DNA from: Mycteria americana | Taxonomy: Eukaryota > Chordata > Aves > Ciconiiformes > Ciconiidae | DNA: 64,000 bases | Assembly (NCBI RefSeq): GCF_035582795.1 | Contig: NC_134367.1 | Coordinates: 20,378,062 to 20,442,061 of the forward strand | Direction of reading: 5' to 3' | Shown: piece by piece, positions 51,446 to 62,600 of the stretch | Layout: the number at the start of each line of letters is the position of its first letter | Numbering within the stretch: the first letter of the stretch is position 1 | Program-made: the position numbers and the translations under genes | The notes under the pieces: generated by a model | Seen by the model: the letters and a program-made list of their open reading frames with translations, nothing else | What the model was told of the DNA's origin: nothing | Database searches by the model: none

Positions 51446-52852
51446 GTCATAGAATCATAGAATCATTTAGGTTAGAAAAGAGCCTTAAGATCATCAAGTC
51501 CACCACTAAACCATGTCCCTAAGTGCCACATCTAAATGTCTTTTAAATGCTTCCAGGGATGGCGACTCAACCACTTCCCTGGGCAGCCTGTTCCAATGCT
51601 TGATAACACTTTCAGTGAAGTAAAATTTCCTAATATCCAGTCTAAACCTCCCCTGGCGCAACTTGAGGCCATTTCCTCTTGTCCTATCACTTGTTACTTG
51701 GGAGAAGAGGCCGACCCCCACCTCTCTACAACCTCCTTTCAGGTAGTTGTAGAGAGCAATAAGGTCTCCCCTCAGCCTCCTTTTCTCCAGGCTAAACAAC
51801 CCCAGTTCCCTCAGCCACTCCTCACAGGACTTCTGCTCCAGACCCTTCACCAGCTTCGTTGCCCTTCTCTGGACACGCTCCAGCACCTCAATGTCTCTCT
51901 TGTAGTGGGGGGCCCAAAACTGAACACAGTATTCCAGGTGCGGCCTCACCAGTGCCGAGTACAGGGGCGTGATCACTTCCCTAGTCCTGCTGGCCACGCT
52001 ATTTTTGATACAAGCCAGGATGCCATTGGCTTTCTTGGCCACCTGGGCACACTGCTGGCTCATATTCAGCCGGCTATCAGCCAACACCCCCCGGTCCTTC
52101 TCTGCCAGGCAGCTTTCCAGCCACTCTTCCCCAAGCCTGTAGTGTTGCATGGGGTTGCTGTGACCCAAGGGCAGGACCTGGCACTTGGCCTTGTTGAACC
52201 TCATACAATTGGCCTTGGCCCATCGATCCAGCCTGTCCAGGTCCCTCTGTAGAGCCTTCCTACCCTCAAGCAGATCAACACTCCTGCACAACTTGGTGTC
52301 ATCCGCAAACTTACTGATCCCCTGGTCCAGATCATTGATAAAGATATTAGAACTGGCCCCAATACTGAGCCCTGGGGAACACCACCTGTGACCAGCCGCC
52401 AACTGGATTTAACTCCATTCACCACAACTCTTTATGCCTGGCCATCCAACCAGTTTTTTACCTAGCAAAGCGTACACCTGTCCAAGCCATGAGCAGCCAG
52501 TTTCTCCAGGAGAATGCTGTGGGAAACAGTGTCAAAGACTCTACTAAAGTCCAGGTAAAGAACATCCACAGCCTTTCCCTCATCCACTAGGTGGGTCACC
52601 TTGTCATAGAAGGAGATCAGGTTAGTCAAGCAGGACCTGCCTTTCATAAACCCATGCTGACTGGGCCTGATCGCCTGGTTATCCTCTATGTGTGTGTGAT
52701 GGCACTCAAGATTATCTGCTCCATAACTTTCCCTGGCACCGAGGTCAGGCTGGCAGGCCTGTAGTTCCCCGGATCCTCCTTCCAGCCCTTCTTGTAGATG
52801 GGCATCACTTTTGCTAACCTCTGATCAACTGGGACCTCCCCAGTTACCCAGG
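51446..52852 (-). mobile_element. CR1 LINE, 5' truncated, young
   Basis: About 1.4 kb. The 3' octamer tail is at 51446 (catagaatcatagaatcatt) and the 5' break is near 52852 in the reverse-transcriptase N-terminal part. It preserves most of the ORF2 second half. Compared with its neighbour at 53475 it lacks four bases next to the GPVL motif, which shifts the frame, and lacks 12 bases before the SKFADD motif, an in-frame loss. It is not mobile by itself. Confidence 0.93.
51506..52402 (-). pseudogene. CR1 ORF2 C-terminal part (reverse transcriptase end)
   Basis: A 298-codon open frame is the longest in the window. It includes [10 protein letters not shown] and the [14 protein letters not shown] motif, where FADD is the catalytic reverse-transcriptase box. 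The C-terminal ORF2 domain follows, to [15 protein letters not shown]. The listed start MAAGHRWC lies in shifted sequence before a four-base deletion and is not the native start. An upstream piece, 52462-52647, has VDVLYLDFSRVFDTVSH in another frame. The endonuclease domain is absent. Confidence 0.85.
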
Positions 52853-53474
52853 ACATTCACACCAAAATCTAAATTTGGCTAACAAAATCATTCAGTTGCA
52901 GAACTTCAGTCTGGATGCATCTGTATGTTGAGATAACCGATGTCAAGTTCAGGAACACTTTCAAAATTAATACATTTCAGTGCAAAGTAGGAAAAAATTC
53001 GTATTTCCTGGATATAAGTGCCATTATAGCATAGACTTGTGGCACCAAAAAAATTATGCATAGATCCATGAAGCTCTTCACAGCCCAGCACAGATTAATC
53101 TTACCTACCAGTTAAACAGGGGTGTTGTATGAAAGCTGAAGCTTTGCATTCTTAGTGGACGAAAACAAATCACTAGGTTCAGGGGTGCTTCATACTATAA
53201 AGTAATCATTTTAAGCATAAGGCAAATAAGTACAATCATGATATAAGAAGTGGAAAATATCATAATAAAATTACCTAATTTTATTGCTTCTTTCCCTCTC
53301 TTTTGAGTATCATTTAAAGACTACTGTTATTTATAATCTGAATTGTATTCAGTGTATTACCTGGAATCCTTTTCCTTGTCTCCTATCTGTTTGTTTTCCA
53401 TAGTGCGTAAACTGATCTGGTTTAAATTCTGCACTGTGTTTCTATGTTCTGCTCTCAGTTAAATGAGAGCAACC
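52853..53474. other. Spacer between two inverted CR1 copies
   Basis: About 620 bases of unique AT-rich sequence. No target duplication linking the two CR1 copies was seen. Confidence 0.6.
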
Positions 53475-53679
53475 TAATCTCACCAACCTGATCTCCTTCT
53501 ATGACAAGGTGACCCGCCTAGTGGATGAGGGAAAGGCTGTGGATGTTGTCTATCTGGACTTCAGTAAAGCCTTTGACATGGTTTCCCACAGCATTCTCCT
53601 GGAAAAACTGGCTGCTCATGGCTTGGACGGGTGTACTCTTCGCTGAGTAAAGAACTGGCTGGATGGCCGGGCCCAAAGA

Positions 53680-54237
53680 GTGGTGGTGAATGGAGTTAAA
53701 TCCAGTTGGCGGCCGGTCACAGGCAGTGTTCCCCAGGGCTCTGTCCTGGGGCCAGTTCTGTTTAATATCGTTATCAATGATCTGGATGAAGGGATCGAGT
53801 GCACCCTCAGTAAGTTTGCAGATGACACCAAGTTGTGCAGGAGTGTTGATCTGCTTGAGGGTAGGCAGGCTCTGCAGAGGGACCTGGACAGGCTGGATCG
53901 ATGGGCCGAGGTCAATTGTATGAGGTTTAACAAGGCCAAGTGCCAGGTCCTGCACTTGGGCCACAATAACCCCATGCAACGCTACAGGCTTGGGGAAGAG
54001 TGGCTGGAAAGCTGCCAGGTGGAAAAGGGCCTCGGGGTGTTGGTTGACAGCCAGCTGAATATGAGCCAGCAGTGTGCCCAGGTGGCCAAGAAGGCTAATG
54101 GCATCCTGGCTTGTATCAAAAATAGTGTGGCCAGCAGGACTAGGGAAGTGATTGTCCCCCCTGCACTCAGCACTGGTGAGGCCGCACCTGGAATACTGTG
54201 TTCAGTTTTGGGCCCCCCACTACAAGAGAGACATTGA
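53680..54237 (+). pseudogene. CR1 ORF2 fragment with FADD box
   Basis: 185 codons cover [40 protein letters not shown] and the following domain, up to a frameshift near 54157. This copy keeps the residues between INDL and SKFADD that the minus-strand neighbour lost. It is a remnant of a LINE reverse transcriptase. Confidence 0.85.
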
Positions 54238-54619
54238 GGTGCTGGAGCGTGTCCAGAGAAGGGCAACGAAGCTGGTGAAGGGTCTGGAGCAGAAGTCTTA
54301 TGAGCAGCGGCTGAGGGAGCTGGGACTGTTTAGCCTGGAGAAAAGGAGGCTGAGGGGAGACCTCATTGCTCTCTACAACTACCTGAAAGGAGGTTGTAGA
54401 GAGGTGGGGGTCCGTCTCTTCTCCCAAGTAACAAGTGATAGGATGAGAGGAAATGGCCTCAAGTTGCGCCAGGGGAGGTTTAGACTGGATATTAGGAAAT
54501 TTTACTTCACTGAAAGGGTTATCAAGCATTGGAACAGGCTGCCCAGGGAAGTGGTTGAGTCACCATCCCTGGAAGTATTTAAAAGAAGTTTGGATGGGGT
54601 GCTTAGGGACACGGTGTAG
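54152..54619 (+). pseudogene. CR1 ORF2 C-terminal fragment
   Basis: 155 codons continue the same protein in the next frame, from the [19 protein letters not shown] block to the natural end region ([20 protein letters not shown]). It is separated from the upstream fragment only by one extra base in a C-run. Confidence 0.85.
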
Positions 54620-54706
54620 TGGTGGACTTGGTAATGTTAGGTTGACTGTTGGACTTGATGATCTTAAAGGTCTTTTCCAACCTGTACAATTCTGTGATTC
54701 TGTGAA

Positions 54707-57329
54707 ATGCAGGCAGCTATTTATACTGTAATAAACGGAACAATTTTTTCCCCAACATTTAATATCATAGCTAAATTGTAAGTTGCATCAAGCAAAGGAT
54801 TTATGTTGGTCTACATTAAAAGAAACTGAGAATATTCATTTCAGTATGTTAAATTTTGCTTTCAATTCCAAAGTATTATAAATTCACCATAACCGTGCTG
54901 ACTTCAGTGAGAGTTTTATATATCGAAATTTTATAGGAATAGTTTACTTAAATAATGAAGCCTATCAGAGTTAAGGTGAAATTTTCAATTTCTTCTTCAA
55001 GAGAGGCCATCAGAAGAAGGAGGTATCCAAAGAAGGTTTTGCACTATTATTTACCCTGTAATGAAAGAAAACGGTAATTGAGGGACAAAACATCTCATTT
55101 GATTCACAGAAATAATTTTCAGCCATATTGTTATGCCTGAGTTCTGATTACAGATTAGTACCTTTCAGAAGTTGTTATTATGGCAGTAATGAGCTAGCAA
55201 TTGAACTAAATCTGTAATCAAAAATCAGAAAGTTGTGTAATCATAATCAAGCCTTGTACAAATTCTTTCTGCACTGGAAGAACAGCCACAGGCCAGAGGA
55301 AATATGTCTTAGAAGGCATCTGAGCATTTTCACTAGTGTATTCACTGTAAAACCTACTTTACAGTCACTTTCACAAGTGTAAATGAGAGAAAAAACATTG
55401 TAAAATAAGGTCCTTTGTTTTCAGACCTATATTACATGTTACTGTACTTGGTGTAATGTGAGGCCTACATATCGCTTCGTTACGTGAAAAACACAAATGC
55501 AAAGATTTTTACTTGTACTTTAGATTTGGAGCTTATCAGAAATTTCCCAGCAGCAGTCAGAAAATAATGGATTTGACAGGATCAAAGCATTCTGCAGGGA
55601 TATGCCAGTTATGTTGCAACCTTTGAAGAAAATCTACTCATTTTTGGCCACTCTGCCCCCTGCCCATCTCCTGGGTGCTTGGCTGCTAAAGCCCTTTATC
55701 TAGCCAATTTCTGCATTGCTTAATCTCTTGAGCTCTTTGGGGTTTTTATAAGCAGTCTGGTTGGCAGAGTTGTCGGCCACCATCCCAGCTCATAAAGGAG
55801 CTGGTAAGGCTTACCAGTTCCCTTGGCAGCTGGAAATCAAGATAGTACAACAACAAAGATGAACTCTCTAGAGCTACTGCCTCACTCTGCAGCCAGCTGG
55901 CTCCAGCATGCCACAGACCGCACCAAACATGCTAACTAAACAGCCTCCTAAGCTGTCTGAGCTACATGGGTAACCAGTTCCTTAATAACTCAGCTCTCTG
56001 GATATTCCCAGTAGCTTCCTTTATCAGCTCTTCATCTTCCTGGCAACACTGCTACCCAGAAGCTGTTTTACTAGGGAGCTGGTAAAGCCAGGGGCTCATG
56101 AGATGGACAAAAATTCGAAAAATGCATTGTAATTTTACCTTTTGTTTCTCCTAGAAATTCTGCCTCATACGAATTGTTGTGCTTCTGAAACTTTGTCTCA
56201 GTGATGGATTTATTTTTTAAATTCAAAAAAGTTCATTGCAAGGGCTTTCCATTCCTCTGGCCAACTGGAGGTTGGCTTTGATCTCGATAATTGTCAAATT
56301 TCATTGTTTCTCTCATTTTCACCTCATAGTTCTCAAAGGATATGCCTACACTCCAAAATATATTTAGCTGTTTTCCTTGTCCAAAGAATAAGAATCCTGC
56401 TGATGTCATTATCAAAAACAAAGGGGGATGTAGGAGCAAGAATACAAATATGTTTTAAATAATTAGCACATCCTCTATTGAAGTTTGCTCCCCACAGTCT
56501 GCTCAGTTTGACAGTTGAAGTGAGCGGTGAAGAAATAGAGGTTAATGCTCATAAACTTTCACACCTTCTACCATTTCAAAGACTTGACTACCACATTGGT
56601 CATGATTTCTATATCTTATTGGTCCACCCTCTAGAGCCATTCATTCTTCCTCTATGTACTTAACGGTTTGATTTTCTTTGGGGAACTTTTGTTTCTTGCC
56701 ATATTGGATGACAACTAGAGGTTCCAAGCTTGCAGTGGAGCTCCAGTGTGACACATAATGTTCAGGAGAGGGAGACAGCTTGTCCTACCTCTGCATATAG
56801 AGAATATGCAGAGTTCAACCCATCTCACCTGGAGAGCTGAGATCCAGGAATAACAAGCACGAGAGGTAAAGGAACATGAGTACAAAATCCTAAAATTGAT
56901 TGTACAATTGCCAACTTCTGTGTAATACCATGATTACTTTTCCTCTCCTCTACCCTACTAGATTTATTTGTTTTTTATAAAATGCAAACTCTCCAGTCTT
57001 GGGCAAGCTGAGCATCAGCCTACTGTACCTTTAATAGATTTTCTGATGGAGCAAAAAGCTCACCTGTTGTAAACAATGTCTATTAAAAAGAAGAAACCAG
57101 AAATTTAATACTTTGTGAAAACTTGTGTCAAACAAACAAAAAAAAGTATCTACATGTCAGCTTCCATTTACAACCAAGCTCTGTTTCCTTTAAAAAAATC
57201 ACCTTTTTGTGCCTTGTGTTCTTGATCTATAAAAGTGAACTACTCCTGAAGAGCACCTGAGAAAGAAAAGCTCCATGAAATCAGTTTATAGAGGAAATGT
57301 TAATGTCTGCCAGTGCATGTGCATAGCCA
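54707..57329. other. Unique sequence
   Basis: 55640-56100 is less AT-rich and includes a perfect short palindrome (ctggtaaggcttaccag). No gene or known repeat is recognised. Confidence 0.45.
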
Positions 57330-57415
57330 TGTGTGAAGTTAGCCTTGCTTTGAGCAGGGGCTTGGACCCGGTGACCTCCAAAGGTCAGTCCAACCTCCTC
57401 TGCAATTCTGCATCT
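57330..57415 (+). mobile_element. CR1 LINE tail fragment, short
   Basis: The block gcaggggcttggacccggtg, then acctccaaaggtcagtccaa and a degraded tail, matches the CR1 3' end at 37385-37440. Less than 100 bases survive. Confidence 0.65.
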
Positions 57416-58065
57416 CACTGCCAAGGCCACTCAGCGCATAGCATGTCTGCTATCACAAAAACAGCCTGCCTGATAACTTGTGTAATGGGGCCATTGCAGG
57501 AACAGGGGGGTGAAATGGCCTCTGATCTCCAGACTGAATGATGGGCTGGTAAGAAGATTACCAGTCAGGCTCTTCTCCTCGTTTCTCTGACAGAAACTGC
57601 TGTCATTATCCCAGCAGCAAGAGAGCCGGATGCATTTCCACACTTCAGTCACCCCATTTCAGTGTATTAACCCCATCCACTGTAATGAGAGAATTGTGTT
57701 AATATTCAAGGTGTGACCAGGAGTGGGTGAAGTGCAGCAACCTGTCCCATTTTGCCTCTTCTGCTAAGTGGTGGCAAAGTCTGTCAGAAAAATAGGGCAG
57801 GCAGGAGAAGTAACATTGGAAATTGCTGCAGCTAAATCTGTCAGAGCCTTTTCACAGGTTTTTGAATATAGATAGGAAGGGTAATTTCCAGCCTGCGGTC
57901 CCGAAGCTGCATGCATGTTTTCTCATGGTCATCAGCTTCTGCATGTGTAATTCCTACTTCTAATACTTTCAGTTATTTCACATGACATTTGCAAGCAGTT
58001 CAGTTCCAAGATACACTTCTGCCGACAACAGCAGCCACCTGCCCTTTCTCTGGCAGATACCAGCT

Positions 58066-58101
58066 AGTTTGAATTCTCCTCCCTTTGAATTCTCCTCCCT
58101 T
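58066..58101. repeat. Tandem duplication of a 16-bp unit
   Basis: TTGAATTCTCCTCCCT occurs twice in direct succession, a recent replication slippage or duplication. Confidence 0.9.
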
Positions 58102-58319
58102 ATAAATGGTTCAGTAATGCATCATTAAAACAATCTTCTAATTATGACTGATTTTAAAGAATACAGTCTCTCTTTTTTCATGCAAATGGATGTAAGTGTG
58201 AGGTTTCATAACACAAAGCAATTCAGCAGGATATTTTTTAATCTTTTCATTAATAATCTCTCTCACTTATGGTACAGAATTCCATTCATTCCAAAGGCAC
58301 CCAAAACCAGATTATGCTA

Positions 58320-58360
58320 CTGACCTATAGCAGTATGGTGACCTATAGCAGTATATGGTG
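58320..58360. repeat. Tandem duplication of GACCTATAGCAGTAT
   Basis: Two copies, with the spacer ggt between them and atggtg after the second. Confidence 0.9.
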
Positions 58361-60736
58361 AAGCATAAGGAGGAAAGGAGAGGGTTTTGCCAAACAAAAT
58401 GTAACTTCCTTTTTATGAGCTCTGCTGTAGACTGTCCATGCCCACCCTCAGAAGACAGGAACCTCATTTCCAAGCTTTCAAAAGATGCAATATATATTTC
58501 AATTACTTATATTAGCAGGATTTCAACCTGTACATCTCCTAAAACTCCTGAGAACTACTACTTTTAGGAAAGAACTTTAATTAAAGCAAAAGACTATACT
58601 GAAGAGTTTCAGTATAAAAGATCAGTTTTATTCTGATCTTTATCACAGGCTTGAAATGATATGGCTCATAAATCTGATGATTTCTTTGTGCCTTAGTTCC
58701 TCCCACATGTAAAATTAGATCATTACCTAATGTGCAGGGATGCTGAGAACCTTAATTTTTAGAGTCTGTAAAACACTTTTTGATCTCCACCTAGAAACAG
58801 AACTTTACTTTTTTTCCTGAATCTTCACATTCTAAGTCATTCAGATATAGAAAGTCAGATAAATACTGAGTTTATTCTGCTTTGAGATTAGCTGACAGTT
58901 AAAGATCATTTGTTTATCATGTCCATGATTTTTTCTCTGCCCTTTCAGCAGCCAATGAAACTAATATGCCTGGAATTAGCTATTAGTTTCAAAAAAATAA
59001 TTTACACATGTACTCTTTTACTATCTACATGCTTTACAATATGCACATATTGAAAAACATAAAAGGCATGTACTAGGTGACACAGAATTGTAGAATTTAA
59101 TGTTTTAAAAAGTTATACTTCCCTCTAGGATGTAAGGCTGATATATACTTATGTTTTTATTGCTGAGTCATATTATCAAAATATACTCTTACCACAATTA
59201 CAATTTTTACTAGTCAGGGTGATTCCCAGGGGCCTTGACAGGATAGGAAGTGCTGAGCTAGGGCTGCAGGGCAAACAGGGGGCCTTGATCCATGTCCCGC
59301 ATGATTTAGACTCTAAGATGGCCCAGGTTTACTCTAGAAAATGTTTTTGTGCTGGTGTAGGACACCATTGTCTGTGTCAGGGACACAAGCAATAGATACA
59401 GGGAATTGCTCTCATCTTTCTTCAGTCAGAGACTTAGTAATTTACTTCCACGGGTTTGGGCGTCAGTTGTCAGAACAGTTTCGGAGGACAACATAAAACT
59501 AAAGCGATGAGCATGGGGAGGTCCATGTGGAGGTTGTGGAGCCCACTGAAGCCTTCTAAGAAAAAAGTAACCTGTCTTACCTCTGCCTATTCTTTTGGCT
59601 GAGTCCAACAGTTGATGCCATCCATCACTTCCTGAGCAGGAGGGCTTATGGTAGTGTGGGAAAAGGAGTAGAGCAGCGGCGGAGGAAGAAGAAATAATAT
59701 GGTTATACTCACAGTCCTGAAACAGGGAAGCAACATCCAAATAGACTAGGAAGAGGGATGAGCTACAGTGGATACTATAGAGGTCTGTGGATTTGTGAGG
59801 AGCAGGTGCAATATGGAAAGGACTGACTCTTCATGGTCTCTTCCCATACAAGTAGCAACAGATATCAGATAAAGCTAGCTGGAGTCATGCTCAATACAAG
59901 CAAATGTTGTGAAACACTACTTGAAACATTTACAAGATTTCTTTGAAATTACTTTAGAAAACAAATGTTTAAGTTGGAACAAATAATTCTAGTGAAAATA
60001 CCCTTATATTTCTGTGAAATGTAATTTAGCCTCTCCAAAATATTACTTAGAAACATTACAAAAAAATATACTTTACGCCTGTTTCCACTCCAGTATCTGC
60101 TACAGACAGTCTGTTAAGAGATCAAAGTTAGGAAAATAGTAAGGAGATCCCAAAGCAAAGTTATACATCTGAGAAGCAAGTAATCACTGGACTTAATATT
60201 GATTCTAAAAGGCCAGTCGTTAAGAGCTGATGTTTCCTTATTTTGGAGTGATATTGTATGTGTGTGGGTGTAATACTTTCTGCAGTGTAAACACGTATGG
60301 CTATTTATATCTTAATATTGCAGCAGTTAGCCTAACATGCTCACAGTGAGATTTCATTCAGGGCACATATCGCTGGCTGCGTTTGGCCTGTGTTGCACCG
60401 TGCCAGGAGCACAGCACAGCACTAGCGCTTGCATTACCAGCCACAGGGGACGCACCCTGTTATTACTTGATTTGCCTTTGGTGCTGAGCCAGCCCAAAGG
60501 TGCCCGAGCTACAAACAAGAGCTGCAAGGGATTTGGATAGGAAAATCAACAAATTCCTCATAGCTACTGGAAGTCGGCATAATTGTGCATCCTGGATGCT
60601 GGGCAGGCATAGGTAGGTGGCCAGATCAGCATGCAGCTGACTGAGAAGAAGACTCAAAATCCTTTTTGCACAGTTTTGCTTCACAGTCATTATCAAGCAC
60701 TGTCTATGTCACGCTACAGTCTGCCAGGAAAAGAAG

Positions 60737-60830
60737 TCATAGCATCGTGGCAGCACAGAAGTATGGGCCTGGAAGGGACCAGAAGAAACTATATAGCCCA
60801 GTGGCTTCCAAGGGGCGAGGTGTGCCAGTC
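60737..60830 (-). mobile_element. Probable CR1 tail fragment, degraded
   Basis: The order of elements, gtcatagcatcgtggcagca, then gggcctggaagggaccagaa, resembles a minus-strand CR1 octamer tail followed by the conserved GGAAGGGACC block. It is short and diverged. Confidence 0.45.
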
Positions 60831-61190
60831 ATGACAATCTTTTATGGGCCTTTTGTGTTCCCAGCCACCGCTGCTGGAAGTGGCAATTAAGGGGCAAGCA
60901 GAAAACAGCAGCAGCGTAGGCTGGTGTGGGCAGGGCAGGACGGCAGCAAAAAAGAAAGAGCAGGGGCTGGGAGGCAGGCAGGGCAGTAGCAGGAGTCAGA
61001 AGTGGCAGGGCACAGAAGAGGCAAAGGCAGCAGCAGGGAGGTTTAGCTACAGCAGTATTAGGAATCACTAGTTTAGTCCATCCCTCTGCACAGGGGCCGA
61101 ATCCAGTTTATCTTGCTTTTAAAACATGCCCAAAAGAATTTTTTGCATTTAATGAGGGAATATTTCCAGTGAAGAACATGGAAATACTAT
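60831..61190. other. Purine-rich AGC/GGCA-rich stretch
   Basis: From about 60895 to 61045 the plus strand is a degenerate run of GGCAG and CAGCAG units. It is open in several frames because of its composition; not called a gene. Confidence 0.5.
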
Positions 61191-61191
61191 A

Positions 61192-61273
<82 letters not shown>
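61191..61273. repeat. Compound microsatellite (ATG)n then (AAT)n
   Basis: About ten ATG units pass through a single gtaata switch into about sixteen AAT units. The minus-strand frame of Tyr and His runs here is an artefact of it. Confidence 0.97.
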
Positions 61274-61274
<1 letters not shown>

Positions 61275-61454
61275 GATACCACTGCTTCACTAGAAAACCT
61301 GTTTTAGAGCTTAACTGTCCCTTTTGTTAGATTTTTCCTGGTATCCAAACCAAATATTGTTGGCTTCACATTTAGCCTATTTTTTCATGCCATGTCATCA
61401 GCGGGCATTGGAAATGATCAGTTATCATCTCCTTCATAAAGAGCCTTTACATCC

Positions 61455-62600
61455 TGCACCATACACTTCCTTCCTTAACTCTTTTCTAGATTAAATGGAG
61501 CTCTTAGTCTTACTTCACAAGTCACATTTTCCAACTGTTGATCAGTTTTGTCGCTTCACCTTTGGATTCCCAACATTTTGTCCATATCCACTGCTCAGGA
61601 GTGAGCCCAGTATTCCAGCTGAGACCCCACCTACACAAGGGAAAACAAAGTAACTCCTTTCCATGTCTTTGTGTATGAGTATATCCTAGAACAAGATGTC
61701 TCGATAAACCATCAAATCTTCAAATCTTTTGCAGTTTAGGACTGACCTTAACCCTGAAACCTCCCAATCTTTTCTGCCTTTCACATTTTTGGGGGTATTC
61801 AGTCACTTTTTCTTATGTACAATACTTTTCCCGTTCTGTTGTTGTATTTCATTGGTTGATATCAGGCATTTTCCCACTGAGTGAAAATCAATTTTAAACA
61901 TGATCCTGTGTCCCACAGTTCTTGAAATCCTCCTTAGTCTTTCATTATATCACTCAAAACATCAGTATATATACTGAGTAGAATTGTGTTCCAGATAAAC
62001 CTCACACAACTCTGACTTGAAATGCCCTCTCATTTTTACTCCAAAGCACTGATAATGTTTCTTTGAAAGCAGTTTTTTAAGCAGTGCACTTACTTTCTAG
62101 AAATTAATCAAGCTATTCCCTGCTTGGCATGTGAGCATCAAGAAATACTACATCTTACTGGTTTTCTACATCTACCAGATCAGCAAAGTCAAAAATACAA
62201 AGATGGATTTGACATGATTTGTTCTTGACAAATCCACAATGACTCTCTCCATCACTTTATTATCTACTTGTTGCCTTTACTTAATTGGTTAACCTCTTGC
62301 TCTGGTATCCCAGTTAAGCTGCCCAATGTGTAACTTCCTTTTTTCTTTTTTTTTTTAAATACAGGTACTATGTGAAAACTTCCCTAGGGCTCTGAGACCT
62401 CTTGATCCTCCAAAAGCGTCTAAAGACAATCACTAACAGTTCAGCAATTGCTTTGGCAACTTTCTTAAGTATTCTGCATCAAATTTCACCTGACCCTGCT
62501 GACTAGAACATTTCTAACTCATCTAAATATTCTTTAACCTGCCCTTTCTCTCTTCTGGCCTGTAATTCTCTTCCCCTGTTAAAATTAATTGCACCAAAGA
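61455..62600 (-). mobile_element. Very old CR1/L3-like LINE copy
   Basis: In minus orientation the order of blocks follows CR1 ORF2 from its middle to its C-terminus. The gtgagcccagtattccagct block equals the QYWAH-like CR1 segment in other copies, and it is followed by old reverse-transcriptase sequence in which every frame is broken. Divergence is far greater than in the other copies, so it may be an ancient amniote CR1/L3 insertion. The boundaries are approximate. Confidence 0.6.

Larger units (their letters stand above)
53475..54706 (+). mobile_element. CR1 LINE, 5' truncated, young, plus strand
   Basis: About 1.2 kb in the opposite orientation to 51446-52852 and closely similar to it. 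It starts in the reverse-transcriptase region (ctcaccaacctgatctcctt) and ends with a tail of two short repeats (tacaattctgtgattctgtg). The coding frame has a stop at about 53644 (CGC TGA GTA) and a one-base insertion in a C-run near 54157 that splits the product. Confidence 0.93.
57416..60736. other. Unique sequence with two small tandem duplications
   Basis: Contains the duplications at 58066 and 58320. No frame with coding support is seen. Confidence 0.45.

Noticed and set aside
51536..52252. 238-codon plus-strand open frame
   Set aside because: It is the antisense shadow of the CR1 ORF2 on the minus strand, which has the FADD box and the expected protein blocks.
61108..61290. Minus frame of Tyr and His runs
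   Set aside because: It is a translation of the (ATG)n(AAT)n microsatellite.
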